Shown: positions 1 through 8,893 of the stretch, piece by piece
How positions within the stretch are numbered: the first letter of the stretch is position 1
Layout: each line of letters opens with the position of its first letter
Source of the DNA: Variovorax sp. S12S4
GTDB taxonomy: Bacteria; Pseudomonadota; Gammaproteobacteria; Burkholderiales; Burkholderiaceae_C
Length of the DNA: 64,000 nucleotides
Assembly (NCBI RefSeq): GCF_023195515.1
Contig: NZ_JALPKR020000002.1
Span: 1,054,001-1,118,000, forward strand
Direction: 5' to 3'
The notes under the pieces: generated by a model
Database searches by the model: none
Told to the model about the DNA's origin: nothing
Seen by the model: only the letters and a program-made list of their open reading frames with translations
Made by a program: the position numbers and the translations under genes

Positions 1-1
1 C

Positions 2-2275
2 GTTTTTGCGGGAAATGGTTCACAGCAGCGCCTTCAGATCGACTTCAGTCCGAACCGATACCAATTCTGGGACGATCAAGGACATTCGACATCGGGAACG
101 TTTTCACCCGACTTCACCCAGCCCGGCACCTACGTCTTCGAGGCCAGCGGCACTCGCGACAAGGCCGCCATCTCGCGGTTCCGGATCACGGACGATGCGG
201 TCGTCGGCATGTTTCCGTTTCCAGAGTTCCAGGCACCGCAGTTGACCAAGGCGCGCCCGTTCATCGGCGTGCGTACGCTGGTCACCAATCCGTCGGAACT
301 CGATGGAACCTATAACCGTTTCGCCATGGCGCTGGTCTATGCAGATGCCACCGCGCAAACTGGGTTCTGGGGCTACTCCGTCGTCCACCAGTTGAGAATT
401 TCAGGAGGCGGCGCGACCCTTGACGTGTGCCGCTACGACCGCCTCGAGTACCGGCTCGATGCATGCCCAGCAGGCTTCAGGAAAACCCACGCCCTCGTGC
501 GCGGAAGCAAGGCCGGTTTCTGGCGACTACTGAAGGACGACGGTTCAGGCGAACAACTCGATTTCGCGATCGCCAGGATCAACAACCAGAACGTATACCT
601 GGCAGCGGGCGCGGTGCAGGGCCCTTCCGCCGGTATCCACGACCTGCAACTGCGCGTGGGCCTCCCGGACGCGCCGGGCTGGACGACTGGAGTGGTTGAA
701 GGGCCCTCGTGGAAAAGCATTTCGGGCAACCTCGCCCTGCCGTGGAATTCGGTCGCGTGGAACAGTATCACTCTCGGCGCGCAGGAGAGTCGCCATGCGC
801 AGTTCACAAACGAGGGGCAGTGGCATCACGCGCTCAGCGGTTTCTCGACTTCGCCCTCCTCTCCGAACCTGAAGGTCGGAGGAGGCCTTCCGCTTCTGGG
901 CCTTCAAGTCATCGGCCAAGGCGCAGGATTGACAGTTGGCGTGGTGCGACCGCTCGACAATGTCGGGTATCCCCACGGCAATGGGAGCTTCACGCTGGCG
1001 TTGGCGGATGCGGCCCCGCTGGTGGATCCCCGCAGCGGAAGCTATGAACTCTCCGCGGCCAACGGGACAAGGCACCGGTTGAGCCTCGATTTCGAGGATG
1101 GAACATTCCGGATCGAGGACTCCCAGGCACACGGAGAGACCGGAACCTTCGCGCCGGACCCGCGGGAAGAAGGAAGTTATGTCTTTTCGAGCGTCCGGCT
1201 TCCGAGCGGCAGCACTGCTGCAAAGTTCCAGCCTACCGGGAACGGCATCGTAGGGACATTTCCGCTGCCCGATGCGGGCTCGTCGCCGGTGTACAACGTT
1301 CGTCCTTTCATCGCCGCCAGGTCCTTCGTGACGGATGCTGCACAGCTGAGCGAGGAGTTCACCCAATTCACGACCACGCGCTCCTCCGCCGGGATCATCG
1401 ACTCCGGGCTTGGCGCAACCCGGATCAACGCAGAAGGGACGCAGTTGTTCGTCTGCAACAACTGGACGGTCTATGCGTTCCAAGCCTGTCCGGCCGACAC
1501 CATCCTGACCTATGACATCGTTCGAGGCGATACGCCAGGCGCCTGGGTCGCAACCCGGACGTCAGAACCTTTCGACCGAAGCAATTTCCAGGTCGCCCGC
1601 CTGAACGGCAAGAAAGTGTTCCTGCGCAGCACCGTATCGTCGGCGGCCGGCAGCTATTCCTTCAGGATCGGATTACCCGCAACGCCTGAGTTCGGCACGG
1701 GCCGCGCCTACGGCGCCGATACCGATGGGGCGTCCGTCCTTGGCGATTTCAAAGCCGATCGGTATGACAGTGTGCGGACCAAGGTCGACGGCAGTACGGA
1801 CAACCTCTCCTTTTCCCTCGCGCCCTATGGCGGCCCGGCAGGCCTCAAGGGAGGCTCACGGTATGACGTGCCGAGCGACAAGTACGGCGCGTTGCAGACC
1901 GCCGGCCTCGGCGTTCTTCTTGGCCTGCGACAAAACGTTCGTACGCAAGGCTATATGCAGCTGATGCTCATGAATCAGGCGCTCCTGGAGCCGTTCCGGG
2001 TCCACGTCACTCTGAATGGCAGTCCCGCCACTTCGACCGGCAGAGGGTCCTACGCCGCGCCGCCCGGCTCGACCATCAACCTCACGACGACCACCGACGT
2101 GGAGTGGAGCATCTTTGCTCGCTGCAGCGGCTGTTCCTCCTCGCCCACGGTGACCACGAACAGGCAACTCTCCTTCCCGGTGAATTCGGCGGTACCAGGC
2201 TTCATCGATGTGACGGCACGAAAATTGTCCACGGGTGCGTACAGCTTGCTCACCATCGAGGTAGGCTCCCACTGA
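2..2275 (+). CDS. Unrecognised protein with internal tandem duplication; 5' end cut by the window edge
   Basis: I do not recognise this protein. The frame is open from base 2, so the first ATG visible (209) is probably internal and the true start lies outside the window. The visible part is about 757 residues. It contains two homologous units about 349 residues apart. The stretch TSGTFSPDFTQPGTYVF (from about base 100) recurs as TGTFAPDPREEGSYVF, GMFPFP (206) recurs as GTFPLP (1253), and RPFIGVRTLVT recurs as RPFIAARSFVT. Each unit has a cysteine pair ending in ACPA (codons 428/464 and 1454/1487). A distinct C-terminal domain of about 110 residues has a CSGC motif. There are no membrane segments; the Gly/Ser/Thr-rich, beta-looking make-up suggests an exported or surface protein, but any signal peptide would be outside the window. 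Base composition looks less GC-rich than the neighbours. Function unknown. Confidence 0.8.
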   Translation, partial: VFAGNGSQQRLQIDFSPNRYQFWDDQGHSTSGTFSPDFTQPGTYVFEASGTRDKAAISRFRITDDAVVGMFPFPEFQAPQLTKARPFIGVRTLVTNPSELDGTYNRFAMALVYADATAQTGFWGYSVVHQLRISGGGATLDVCRYDRLEYRLDACPAGFRKTHALVRGSKAGFWRLLKDDGSGEQLDFAIARINNQNVYLAAGAVQGPSAGIHDLQLRVGLPDAPGWTTGVVEGPSWKSISGNLALPWNSVAWNSITLGAQESRHAQFTNEGQWHHALSGFSTSPSSPNLKVGGGLPLLGLQVIGQGAGLTVGVVRPLDNVGYPHGNGSFTLALADAAPLVDPRSGSYELSAANGTRHRLSLDFEDGTFRIEDSQAHGETGTFAPDPREEGSYVFSSVRLPSGSTAAKFQPTGNGIVGTFPLPDAGSSPVYNVRPFIAARSFVTDAAQLSEEFTQFTTTRSSAGIIDSGLGATRINAEGTQLFVCNNWTVYAFQACPADTILTYDIVRGDTPGAWVATRTSEPFDRSNFQVARLNGKKVFLRSTVSSAAGSYSFRIGLPATPEFGTGRAYGADTDGASVLGDFKADRYDSVRTKVDGSTDNLSFSLAPYGGPAGLKGGSRYDVPSDKYGALQTAGLGVLLGLRQNVRTQGYMQLMLMNQALLEPFRVHVTLNGSPATSTGRGSYAAPPGSTINLTTTTDVEWSIFARCSGCSSSPTVTTNRQLSFPVNSAVPGFIDVTARKLSTGAYSLLTIEVGSH

Positions 2276-2322
2276 ATCGGCAATCCCCAGTGGGCCAGGA
2301 GGTATCCCTGGGGGCACTCTTC

Positions 2323-2328
2323 TAAAAT
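2323..2328 (+). promoter_or_regulatory. Candidate -10 element of prfC (TAAAAT)
   Basis: TAAAATCG lies about 20 bases before the prfC start. The same TAAAATCG octamer occurs upstream of glyQ at the other end of the window. No convincing -35 box is visible, so this rests on the -10 alone. A start point just downstream would give prfC a very short leader, which would fit the lack of a Shine-Dalgarno sequence. Confidence 0.35.
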
Positions 2329-2347
2329 CGGGTCTTACCCCCGCAGA

Positions 2348-3985
2348 TTGCCCACCTTGTCTTTTGTTGCCGAAACCCGCCGCCGTCGCACCTTTGCGAT
2401 CATTTCCCACCCTGACGCCGGCAAGACCACGCTGACCGAGAAGCTGCTGCTTTTCTCCGGCGCGATCCAGATCGCCGGCTCGGTCAAGGCGCGCAAGGCC
2501 TCGCGCCATGCGACTTCCGACTGGATGGAAATCGAAAAGCAGCGCGGCATCTCGGTGGCCTCGTCGGTCATGCAGATGCTGTACCGCGACCACGTGATCA
2601 ACCTGCTCGACACGCCCGGCCACAAGGACTTCTCGGAAGACACCTACCGCGTGCTCACGGCGGTGGACTCGGCCCTGATGGTGATCGACGCGGCCAACGG
2701 CGTGGAAGCGCAGACGCGCCGGCTGATCGAGGTTTGCCGCCAGCGCGACACGCCCATCATCACCTTCGTCAACAAGATGGACCGCGAAGTGCGCGAGCCG
2801 CTCGACATCCTCGACGAAGTGGAGCGCGAGCTCGGCATGCCGTGCGTGCCGATGACCTGGCCGGTCGGCCAGGGCAAGAGCTTCCGCGGGATCATGAACC
2901 TGCGCACGCAGACGATGACTGTGTTCGAGTCGGGCAGCGAGCGGCTGCCGCAAGATTTCGAGACCATTCCGCTCTCGGAGCGCGACACGCTCACCAAGCG
3001 CTTCGGTGCCGATTTCGAATCCGCCATGGACAGCATGGAACTGGCCACCGGCGCCTCGCCCACCTGGGACCGCGAAGCCTTCCTGGCCGGCAAGCAGACG
3101 CCCGTGTTCTTCGGCTCCGGCGTGAACAACTTCGGCGTGATGGAAGTGCTCGACGCGCTGGTCGACCTCGCGCCGCCGCCGCAGTCGCGCACCAGCACCA
3201 CCATGGTCAACCGCCAGCCGGTGGTGAAGGAGATCCAGCCCGAGGACAAGGACTTCGCGGGCGTGGTCTTCAAGGTGCAGGCCAACATGGACGCCAACCA
3301 CCGCGACCGCATCGCCTTTGTGCGCATGGCCTCGGGCAAGTACACGCCGGGCATGAAGCTCAAGGTGCAGCGCACCGCCAAGGAACTGCGCCCCACCAGC
3401 GTGGTCACCTTCATGAGCCAGCGCCGCGAGGCGGTCGAAGAGGCCTATGCGGGCGACATCGTCGGCTTTACCACCCACGGCGGCGTGCAGCTGGGCGACA
3501 CCATCACCGACGGTGCGAGCCTGCAGTTCACGGGCCTGCCCTTCTTCGCACCCGAACTCTTCATGACCGTGATCCTCAAGAACCCGCTGCGCACCAAGCA
3601 ATTGCAGCAGGGCCTGGCCCAGCTCGGCGAGGAAGGTGCCATCCAGGTGTTCCGCCCCGAAATCGGCGGGCCGATGCTGCTGGGCGCCGTCGGCCAACTA
3701 CAGTTCGAAGTGGTGCAGCACCGGCTGAAGGCCGAGTACGACGCCGACGTGCGGCTCGAAGGCTGCCAATACACCGGCGCACGCTGGATCACGGCCGACT
3801 CGCCGGCCGAGCTGCGCGAGTTCGTCAACGCCTACCCGCAGCGCATGGCGAAGGACGCGGCCGATACGCTGGCTTTTCTGTGCACTTCGCCTTACGACGT
3901 GCGGCTGGCGCAGGAGCGGTTTCCGAAAATTCATTTCCATCCGCTGCGCGAGCACGCGGGCCTGGCGCTGCAGAGCGCGGGCTGA
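2348..3985 (+). CDS. prfC: Peptide chain release factor 3 (RF3)
   Basis: GTPase that recycles RF1/RF2 from the ribosome after peptide release. The 545 residues match the family length. The G domain shows the P-loop SHPDAGKTT, the switch region with QRGISVASS, DTPGHKDF and NKMDR, followed by the EF-Tu-like domain 2 and the RF3 C-terminal domain. There is no ATG start. TTG at 2348 is given here, but TTG at 2357 would give the family-typical N-terminus MSFVAETRRRRTF and may be the real start. No good ribosome-binding site precedes either. The next gene begins 7 bases after the stop, so the two are probably co-transcribed. Confidence 0.95.
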   Translation: MPTLSFVAETRRRRTFAIISHPDAGKTTLTEKLLLFSGAIQIAGSVKARKASRHATSDWMEIEKQRGISVASSVMQMLYRDHVINLLDTPGHKDFSEDTYRVLTAVDSALMVIDAANGVEAQTRRLIEVCRQRDTPIITFVNKMDREVREPLDILDEVERELGMPCVPMTWPVGQGKSFRGIMNLRTQTMTVFESGSERLPQDFETIPLSERDTLTKRFGADFESAMDSMELATGASPTWDREAFLAGKQTPVFFGSGVNNFGVMEVLDALVDLAPPPQSRTSTTMVNRQPVVKEIQPEDKDFAGVVFKVQANMDANHRDRIAFVRMASGKYTPGMKLKVQRTAKELRPTSVVTFMSQRREAVEEAYAGDIVGFTTHGGVQLGDTITDGASLQFTGLPFFAPELFMTVILKNPLRTKQLQQGLAQLGEEGAIQVFRPEIGGPMLLGAVGQLQFEVVQHRLKAEYDADVRLEGCQYTGARWITADSPAELREFVNAYPQRMAKDAADTLAFLCTSPYDVRLAQERFPKIHFHPLREHAGLALQSAG

Positions 3986-3992
3986 GCCGGGC

Positions 3993-4829
3993 ATGCGCCC
4001 GCCGTCCTCCCTGCCGCCCTCGCCGACCCACCTGCTGCCGCTGGCGCAATGGCCGGCGGCAGCGCGCGGCAACCTGATCGGTGTGTTCACCGACATCGAC
4101 GACACGCTCACCACCGAAGGCGCCATCACGCCCGATGCGCTGAAGGCCCTGGGCGACCTGAAGGCCGCCGGCCTCCATGTCGTGGCGATCACCGGCCGTC
4201 CCGTCGGCTGGAGCGTGCCCTTCGTTTCGGCGTGGCCGGTGGATTCCATCGTCGCGGAGAACGGCGCGGTCGCCTTGCTGCCCCTTGCCGGTGGCAAGCT
4301 GCAGAAGCGCTACCAGCAGGACGCAGCAACCCGCGCCGCCAATTTCGACCGCATGCAAGCCGTGTTGGCGCGCATAGAGCGGGAGATTCCGGGCGCCCGG
4401 CGCGCCACCGACTCGCCGGGCCGCGAGACCGACATCGCCATCGACCACAGCGAGTTCACCCAGCTGAGCGAGGAAACCATCGCACAGGTGGTGGCGCTGA
4501 TGCGCAGCGAAGGCATGCACGCTACCGTGAGCAGCATCCACATCAACGGCTGGTACGGCGACAACGACAAGCTCGAAGGCGCGCGCTGGATCGTGCGCGA
4601 GCTCTGGGGTCGCATGCTCGATGACGAAATCGACCGCTGGGCCTACGTAGGCGATTCGACCAACGACCAGCTGATGTTCCGCACCTTTGAGAGCAGCATC
4701 GGCGTGGCGAACGTTGCGCGCTTCGTGCCGCAGCTGGAGCACCTGCCGCGCTACGTAACCGAAGGCGAGCGCGGCGCGGGCTTTGCCGAGGCGGCGCGGG
4801 CCGTGCTCTCGGCGCGCGCTACTCGCTGA
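3993..4829 (+). CDS. HAD superfamily subclass IIB (Cof-like) phosphatase
   Basis: Cytoplasmic phosphohydrolase of 278 residues. HAD motif I is FTDIDDTLT (nucleophile Asp34, general acid Asp36), motif II is ITGRP and motif IV is GDSTNDQLMF near residue 220. A type IIB cap is expected between motifs II and III. The nearest relatives are Cof-type sugar phosphatases and mannosyl-3-phosphoglycerate phosphatase-like proteins, but the substrate cannot be read from the sequence. It follows prfC by 7 bases, and its 3' end overlaps the convergent MFS gene by 11 bases. The N-terminus (about 25 proline-rich residues before the domain) may be overcalled. Confidence 0.85.
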   Translation: MRPPSSLPPSPTHLLPLAQWPAAARGNLIGVFTDIDDTLTTEGAITPDALKALGDLKAAGLHVVAITGRPVGWSVPFVSAWPVDSIVAENGAVALLPLAGGKLQKRYQQDAATRAANFDRMQAVLARIEREIPGARRATDSPGRETDIAIDHSEFTQLSEETIAQVVALMRSEGMHATVSSIHINGWYGDNDKLEGARWIVRELWGRMLDDEIDRWAYVGDSTNDQLMFRTFESSIGVANVARFVPQLEHLPRYVTEGERGAGFAEAARAVLSARATR

Positions 4830-6087
4830 CCGGCAGGCTGCGCCCCGGCGCGCCCCGCAGCGCCGCCCATTGGCGCCAGGCGCCGAAAGCCGCGATAAGC
4901 AGCAGCACAGCCGCATAGCCTTCCGCCACACGCAGCAGCCCCAACGGCGCCACCAGGAAGCCCGCGAGCATCGCAGGCAAGCTGAACGCAAGGTAGGAGA
5001 CCACGAAGATGGCCGCGAACAGCTCGCCGCGCTCATGCGCATCCGCGAGCGGGGCCAGAATTTGAATCAACGCCGAGAACGCGCCGCCGAAGCCGATTCC
5101 CGCGACCGCCGTACCGACGAAGAAGAGCGTGAGCGACTGCGTGGCCAGCGAAGCGAGCAGCAGCACCAGCCCGATCGCAATGCTGACTGTGCCGAAGATG
5201 ACCGAACGAGGGGCACCCAGGCGGCCCAGCAGCGTGGGCGCGACCGCGCCAAAGCCCGATAGCACCGCGATCGTGAGGCCGTTGACCACACCGTTGTCGA
5301 TGCCGAACACGTGGTGCATCAGCGAGGGAGCGAGCGACAGTTGCAGCCCGCCGAGCGCCCACACCACGATAAACACCGGCAGGCCGCGCGCAAACTCTTG
5401 CCGCGCCCGCACGGGAATCGAGACGCGCGGCACCAGCGAGGCCAGCGCACCGGCACGCGGCGTCACGGTTTCCGGCAGCCACAGCACGGCGACTGCGCCC
5501 AGCACGAACACCGCCGCCAGCACACCGAAGACCAGCGCCACCGGCACGCCGGTGAACTTGACCGCCATGCCCGTCAGCAGCGCCCCCACTGCGAGCCCTG
5601 AGAGTGGCGACACGCTCGTGATCAACGCCCCCAGCCGCTTGCGCGATGCCGGCGCCGCCTCGACCACCGCTGCACTCAGCGCGCCGCTTGCCACGCCCGT
5701 GGCTACGCCCTGCACGATGCGCGCTGCGATCAGCCCCGCGATGTCATGCGCCCACAAGAAAAGCCCCATCGCCACGGCCTGCAGCACCAGCGCCGCCAGC
5801 ACCACCGGCCGGCGCCCGATGTGGTCCGACAGCGATCCCGCCACCAGCAGCGAGATCAGGAGCGCAATTGCGTAGACCGCAAAGGCCACCGTGAGCATCG
5901 ACGCCGAGAAACCCCAGGCGTGCTGAAACACCACGAAGAGCGGCGACGGCGCGGCCGCCGCAAAGAAGAACGCAAAAAGCACCGCAGCGAGCAACACAAA
6001 GCTGAGCGACGCCGGAAGACGCCAAGGCTTGGACCGAGTGGCGGTGGCGGCTGTGGCAACCGCGAGTTCAGGGCAGGAAGACGGCAT
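4819..6087 (-). CDS. MFS transporter (drug/metabolite efflux type)
   Basis: Inner-membrane secondary transporter of 422 residues with about 12 hydrophobic segments. The MFS loop 2-3 signature is visible as GSLSDHIGRRPVV, with the related second-half motif weaker. The architecture resembles arabinose-efflux/drug:H+ antiporter permeases. It is divergently transcribed from a TetR-family regulator with palindromes in between, the usual arrangement of an efflux pump repressed by its neighbour. The substrate is unknown. The start at 6087 leaves about 25 hydrophilic residues before the first membrane segment; a later start is possible. The tail overlaps the convergent HAD gene by 11 bases. Confidence 0.88.
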   Translation of the reverse strand: MPSSCPELAVATAATATRSKPWRLPASLSFVLLAAVLFAFFFAAAAPSPLFVVFQHAWGFSASMLTVAFAVYAIALLISLLVAGSLSDHIGRRPVVLAALVLQAVAMGLFLWAHDIAGLIAARIVQGVATGVASGALSAAVVEAAPASRKRLGALITSVSPLSGLAVGALLTGMAVKFTGVPVALVFGVLAAVFVLGAVAVLWLPETVTPRAGALASLVPRVSIPVRARQEFARGLPVFIVVWALGGLQLSLAPSLMHHVFGIDNGVVNGLTIAVLSGFGAVAPTLLGRLGAPRSVIFGTVSIAIGLVLLLASLATQSLTLFFVGTAVAGIGFGGAFSALIQILAPLADAHERGELFAAIFVVSYLAFSLPAMLAGFLVAPLGLLRVAEGYAAVLLLIAAFGAWRQWAALRGAPGRSLPVSE

Positions 6088-6096
6088 GGCAGATCC

Positions 6097-6165
6097 TTAA
6101 CGCAACTTTTTTAGCTTTTGCGATTCTAGACCTGCATACCCCTAAAGCAAATATCTTTGCGTTAA
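6097..6165. promoter_or_regulatory. Candidate TetR operator region between divergent MFS and TetR genes
   Basis: TTAACGCAA (6097-6105) and its exact reverse complement TTGCGTTAA (6157-6165) flank the intergenic region. The right copy sits in an imperfect palindrome whose core GCAAATATCTTTGC (6147-6160) has perfect 5-bp arms around a 4-base centre. A second, weaker pairing joins AACGCAA (6099) with TTGCGATT (6118). Such paired palindromes suit a TetR dimer that represses both genes. That the adjacent regulator binds here is inference. Confidence 0.6.
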
Positions 6166-6174
6166 AGTGTGGCC

Positions 6175-6777
6175 ATGAATGATGTCGTTCTTCCCAGCAA
6201 GCGGCCCGGCGGCCGCAGCGCGCAAGTGCAGGCACTGGTGCGCACCGCCCTCGAGGAATTGGTGGCCGAGCAGGGCCGTGAGCGCGTAACCGTGCCCGCC
6301 GTGGCCGAGCGCGCGGGCGTCAGCGCCTCGAGCATTTACCGGCGATGGGGCGACCTGTCAGGCCTGCTGGCCGAAACCGCAACCCACCGGCTCGACCCGA
6401 ACCGGCCCTTGCCAGATACGGGTTCGCTGCGGCAGGACCTGGTGGCCTGGGCGCAGGAACTCATCACCCATCTGGCGCAGCCCTGCAGCAAGTCTTTGTT
6501 GAAAGCCGCAGCCGCGTTGGCCAACGACGGCGCGGACACCGACTGCCTGCGCAACCGCCGCAAGGAGGCGGCCACGCTGGTCGAGCAGGCGCACGCCCGC
6601 GGCGAGCATGCGCCCGAGACGCAGCAAGTGATCGATCACCTGATTGCGCCCATCGTCTTCCGGCTGGTGTTCGGGGCCGAGCCGGTGAAGCCCGAACTCG
6701 CCCAGCGGCTGGTGGACGAACTGTTTGCGATCAGTTCGCCTTCGGCGGCTCCTTCGCCAGGCCCAGCTTCTCGATAA
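6175..6777 (+). CDS. TetR/AcrR family transcriptional regulator
   Basis: DNA-binding repressor of 200 residues from the ATG at 6175; GTG at 6169 is in frame two codons earlier. The N-terminal helix-turn-helix is clear: VPAVAERAGVSASSIYRRW at about residues 40-58. The C-terminal half is the ligand-binding and dimerisation domain, and a C-terminal TetR_C-type region is plausible. It is divergent from the MFS transporter, so it likely controls that gene and itself through the palindromes upstream. Its last 47 bases overlap the convergent Bug gene. The ligand is unknown. Confidence 0.88.
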   Translation: MNDVVLPSKRPGGRSAQVQALVRTALEELVAEQGRERVTVPAVAERAGVSASSIYRRWGDLSGLLAETATHRLDPNRPLPDTGSLRQDLVAWAQELITHLAQPCSKSLLKAAAALANDGADTDCLRNRRKEAATLVEQAHARGEHAPETQQVIDHLIAPIVFRLVFGAEPVKPELAQRLVDELFAISSPSAAPSPGPASR

Positions 6778-7710
6778 CGGCCTTCTCCTTCACCACGGTC
6801 TCCTGCGCAAACTTGGTATAGGTTTCCGAGCTCATGTAGTTCGGCAGCATGTCGTAGCGGCCAAGCGACGCCACATAGCTCGGCTCTTCCATCGCCTGCT
6901 TGAACGCATCGTGCAGCTTCTTCACCACCTCGGGCGGCGTGCCCTTGGGAGCGCCGATGCCGAACGGCGAGTTCTGCACCAGGTCGTAGCCCAGTTCCTT
7001 CAGCGTCGGCGCATCGGGGAACTTGGCCAGGCGCTTTTCGCCCCAGGTGTTCAGCACGCGCAGCTTGCCGGCCTCGACTTGCGGCGCAAAGCCGGTGCTG
7101 TCGGCGGCGGCCATCAGCTGGCCGCTGACCACCGCGAGCATCAGGTCGGCGCTGCCCTTGTAGGGCACGTGCTGCAGTTCGATGCCGGCCTTCTGCGCAA
7201 TGATTTCGGTCGTGAGGTGCGGACTCGTCAGGTTGCCGGTGGAGCCGTAGGTGAGCTTGCCGGGGTTGGCCTTGGCGTAGGCGACAAAGTCGGCCCAGGT
7301 CTTGAACGGGCTGCTTGCCGGCACCACGATGCCGAAGGCGTATCCCGTCACGTTGAGGACATAGCTGATGTCCTTGAGCGGATCCCAGTTGATCTTGGTG
7401 GTGTAGCCAAGGCGGAACACGCCGAGCGGGATCTGCGCGACCGTGTAGCCGTCGGGCTGCGAGGTTTGCAGCGCCTGTGCGGGCAGCGTGCCGCCGGCGC
7501 CGGGCTTGTTGTCGACGATGACGGGCTGGCCGAGGATCTTGCTCGCGTTGTCGGCCAGCTGGCGCATGGTGATGTCGGTCGGGCCGCCCGCCGGGAAGGC
7601 GATGACCAGCTTGATCGGCTTGCTGGGAAAGGCCTGGGCAAGCACCGCCAAGGAAAAGCAAGTCCGCACGCGGCAAGCGTGGCGGCACAAAGAAGGGAAC
7701 GGCGGGACAT
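6731..7710 (-). CDS. Bug-family TTT substrate-binding protein with a frameshift in the signal peptide
   Basis: Periplasmic solute-receptor of the tripartite tricarboxylate transporter (Bug/TctC) family. The mature part is intact: FPSKPIKLVIAFPAGGPTD, then the LTYGS and VPYKG regions and the usual end near residue 320. The natural start is ATG at 7710, encoding the signal peptide MSRRSLLCAATLAACGLAF, but this frame does not continue into the mature protein. One base appears missing near the run CTTTTCC (plus-strand 7654-7659). Restoring it would give LAFSLAVLAQAFPSKP, a normal signal peptide and cleavage site. The only in-frame alternative is TTG at 7690, giving a poor N-terminus. It is either a young pseudogene or carries a sequencing error. 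No TctA/TctB permease lies nearby. It overlaps the TetR gene tail-to-tail. Confidence 0.8.
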
Positions 7711-7807
7711 GGCGGAAGACTCCTGAAACTGAAATGAACCGCGCATTGGGCCTTGCCCCGCCGCCCCCGGCAATCGGGGCTCACCCCACTGCTGTCGCCG
7801 AGGTTGC

Positions 7808-8854
7808 TCAGCCGGCCCGCTGGCCGAAACCTTCGAGCACGTTCACCGTGTTGATGCCCACTTCCGCGACCGCGTAGCCACCCTCGAACACGAACACCGT
7901 GGGCAGCCCCGCGCCTGCGAGGTCTTCGCCCATGCGCAGGTAGTCCTCGCTTTTCAGCTTGAACCCGGAGATCGGATCGCCCTCGAAGGTGTCGACGCCG
8001 AGCGACACCACCAGGGCACCGGCCTTCACTTTCGCGATGCCGTCGAGCGCTGACTTGAGCGCCGTGCGCCATGCGGCAAAACCGGTGCCGCGCGCGAGCG
8101 GCAGGTTGTGGTTGAAACCCTCTCCTTGGCCGGCGCCGCGCTCGTCGGCATGGCCGAGGTAATACGGGTAGTCGGTGAGCGGGTCGCCGTGCAGGCTTGC
8201 AAAGTGAACATCGCTTCGCTCATAGAAGATGGCCTGCGTGCCGTTGCCGTGGTGGTAGTCCACGTCGAGCACCGCAACGCGCTCCACACCGGCGTTGCGC
8301 AGCGCCTCTGCGGCGACCGCGGCGTTGTTGACAAAACAGTAGCCGCCAAAGAAATCGGCGCCCGCATGGTGGCCCGGCGGCCGCGTGAGCGCAAAGGCGG
8401 AGCGGCGACCGCCAATGACGCGCTGCGCCGCGGTCCATGCGCAGGCGGCGCCATGCCGCGCGGCGTCCCAACTGCCCGCCGTGAGCGGCGTGCCCGCATC
8501 GAACGAGAACAGGCCCAGACGGGCCGGAAAACTCTGGGGCAGCACATCGGTGCGCATGCCGCGCGTGGGCCAGTAAGAAGGCAGCGCATCGCGCGAGGCG
8601 TTGGCTGCGTCGAGCGCCACCCACTCCTCCCAGGCATGCGCGATGAAGTCCAGGTAGCGCGGCGCATGCACCTTGGCGAGCAGCGCCTCATCGAACGCAT
8701 CGGGCACCTGCAACGGACCCAGGGCTCGACGCTCCAATTCATGCTTCACATGGTCGACGCGGGCCGGCACCTCGAAGCACGGCACCAGCTCGCCGCGGAA
8801 CATCTCGACTTTGCCTTGGTGAAGTGCGTGCTGGTCGTTGTAGATGGTGAGCAT
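7808..8854 (-). CDS. Histone deacetylase family protein (acetylpolyamine amidohydrolase type)
   Basis: Zinc amidohydrolase of 348 residues. The active-site motifs are present: RPPGHHA (charge-relay His pair), DVDYHHGNGT (Asp and His zinc ligands), a later Asp in SLGVDTFEGDP, and a Gly-Gly-Tyr near the C-terminus. Bacterial members remove acetyl groups from polyamines such as acetylputrescine or from other small amides; a protein substrate is less likely. The ornithine cyclodeaminase-like gene lies 39 bases upstream on the same strand, so the two probably form an operon linked to polyamine or ornithine use. That link is inference. Confidence 0.88.
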   Translation of the reverse strand: MLTIYNDQHALHQGKVEMFRGELVPCFEVPARVDHVKHELERRALGPLQVPDAFDEALLAKVHAPRYLDFIAHAWEEWVALDAANASRDALPSYWPTRGMRTDVLPQSFPARLGLFSFDAGTPLTAGSWDAARHGAACAWTAAQRVIGGRRSAFALTRPPGHHAGADFFGGYCFVNNAAVAAEALRNAGVERVAVLDVDYHHGNGTQAIFYERSDVHFASLHGDPLTDYPYYLGHADERGAGQGEGFNHNLPLARGTGFAAWRTALKSALDGIAKVKAGALVVSLGVDTFEGDPISGFKLKSEDYLRMGEDLAGAGLPTVFVFEGGYAVAEVGINTVNVLEGFGQRAG

Positions 8855-8893
8855 GAATGAAAAAGCAGGTGGGCGTTGCTGCGAAGCCGCCCA

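Noticed and set aside
2285..2313. Hairpin CCCCAG/CTGGGG between the first gene and prfC, possible terminator
   Set aside because: The stem is short and the loop long, and no U-tract follows.
1856..3697. Minus-strand open frame of 613 codons antisense to prfC
   Set aside because: Composition (His/Gly/Arg-rich) and full overlap with a clear RF3 gene mark it as a shadow.
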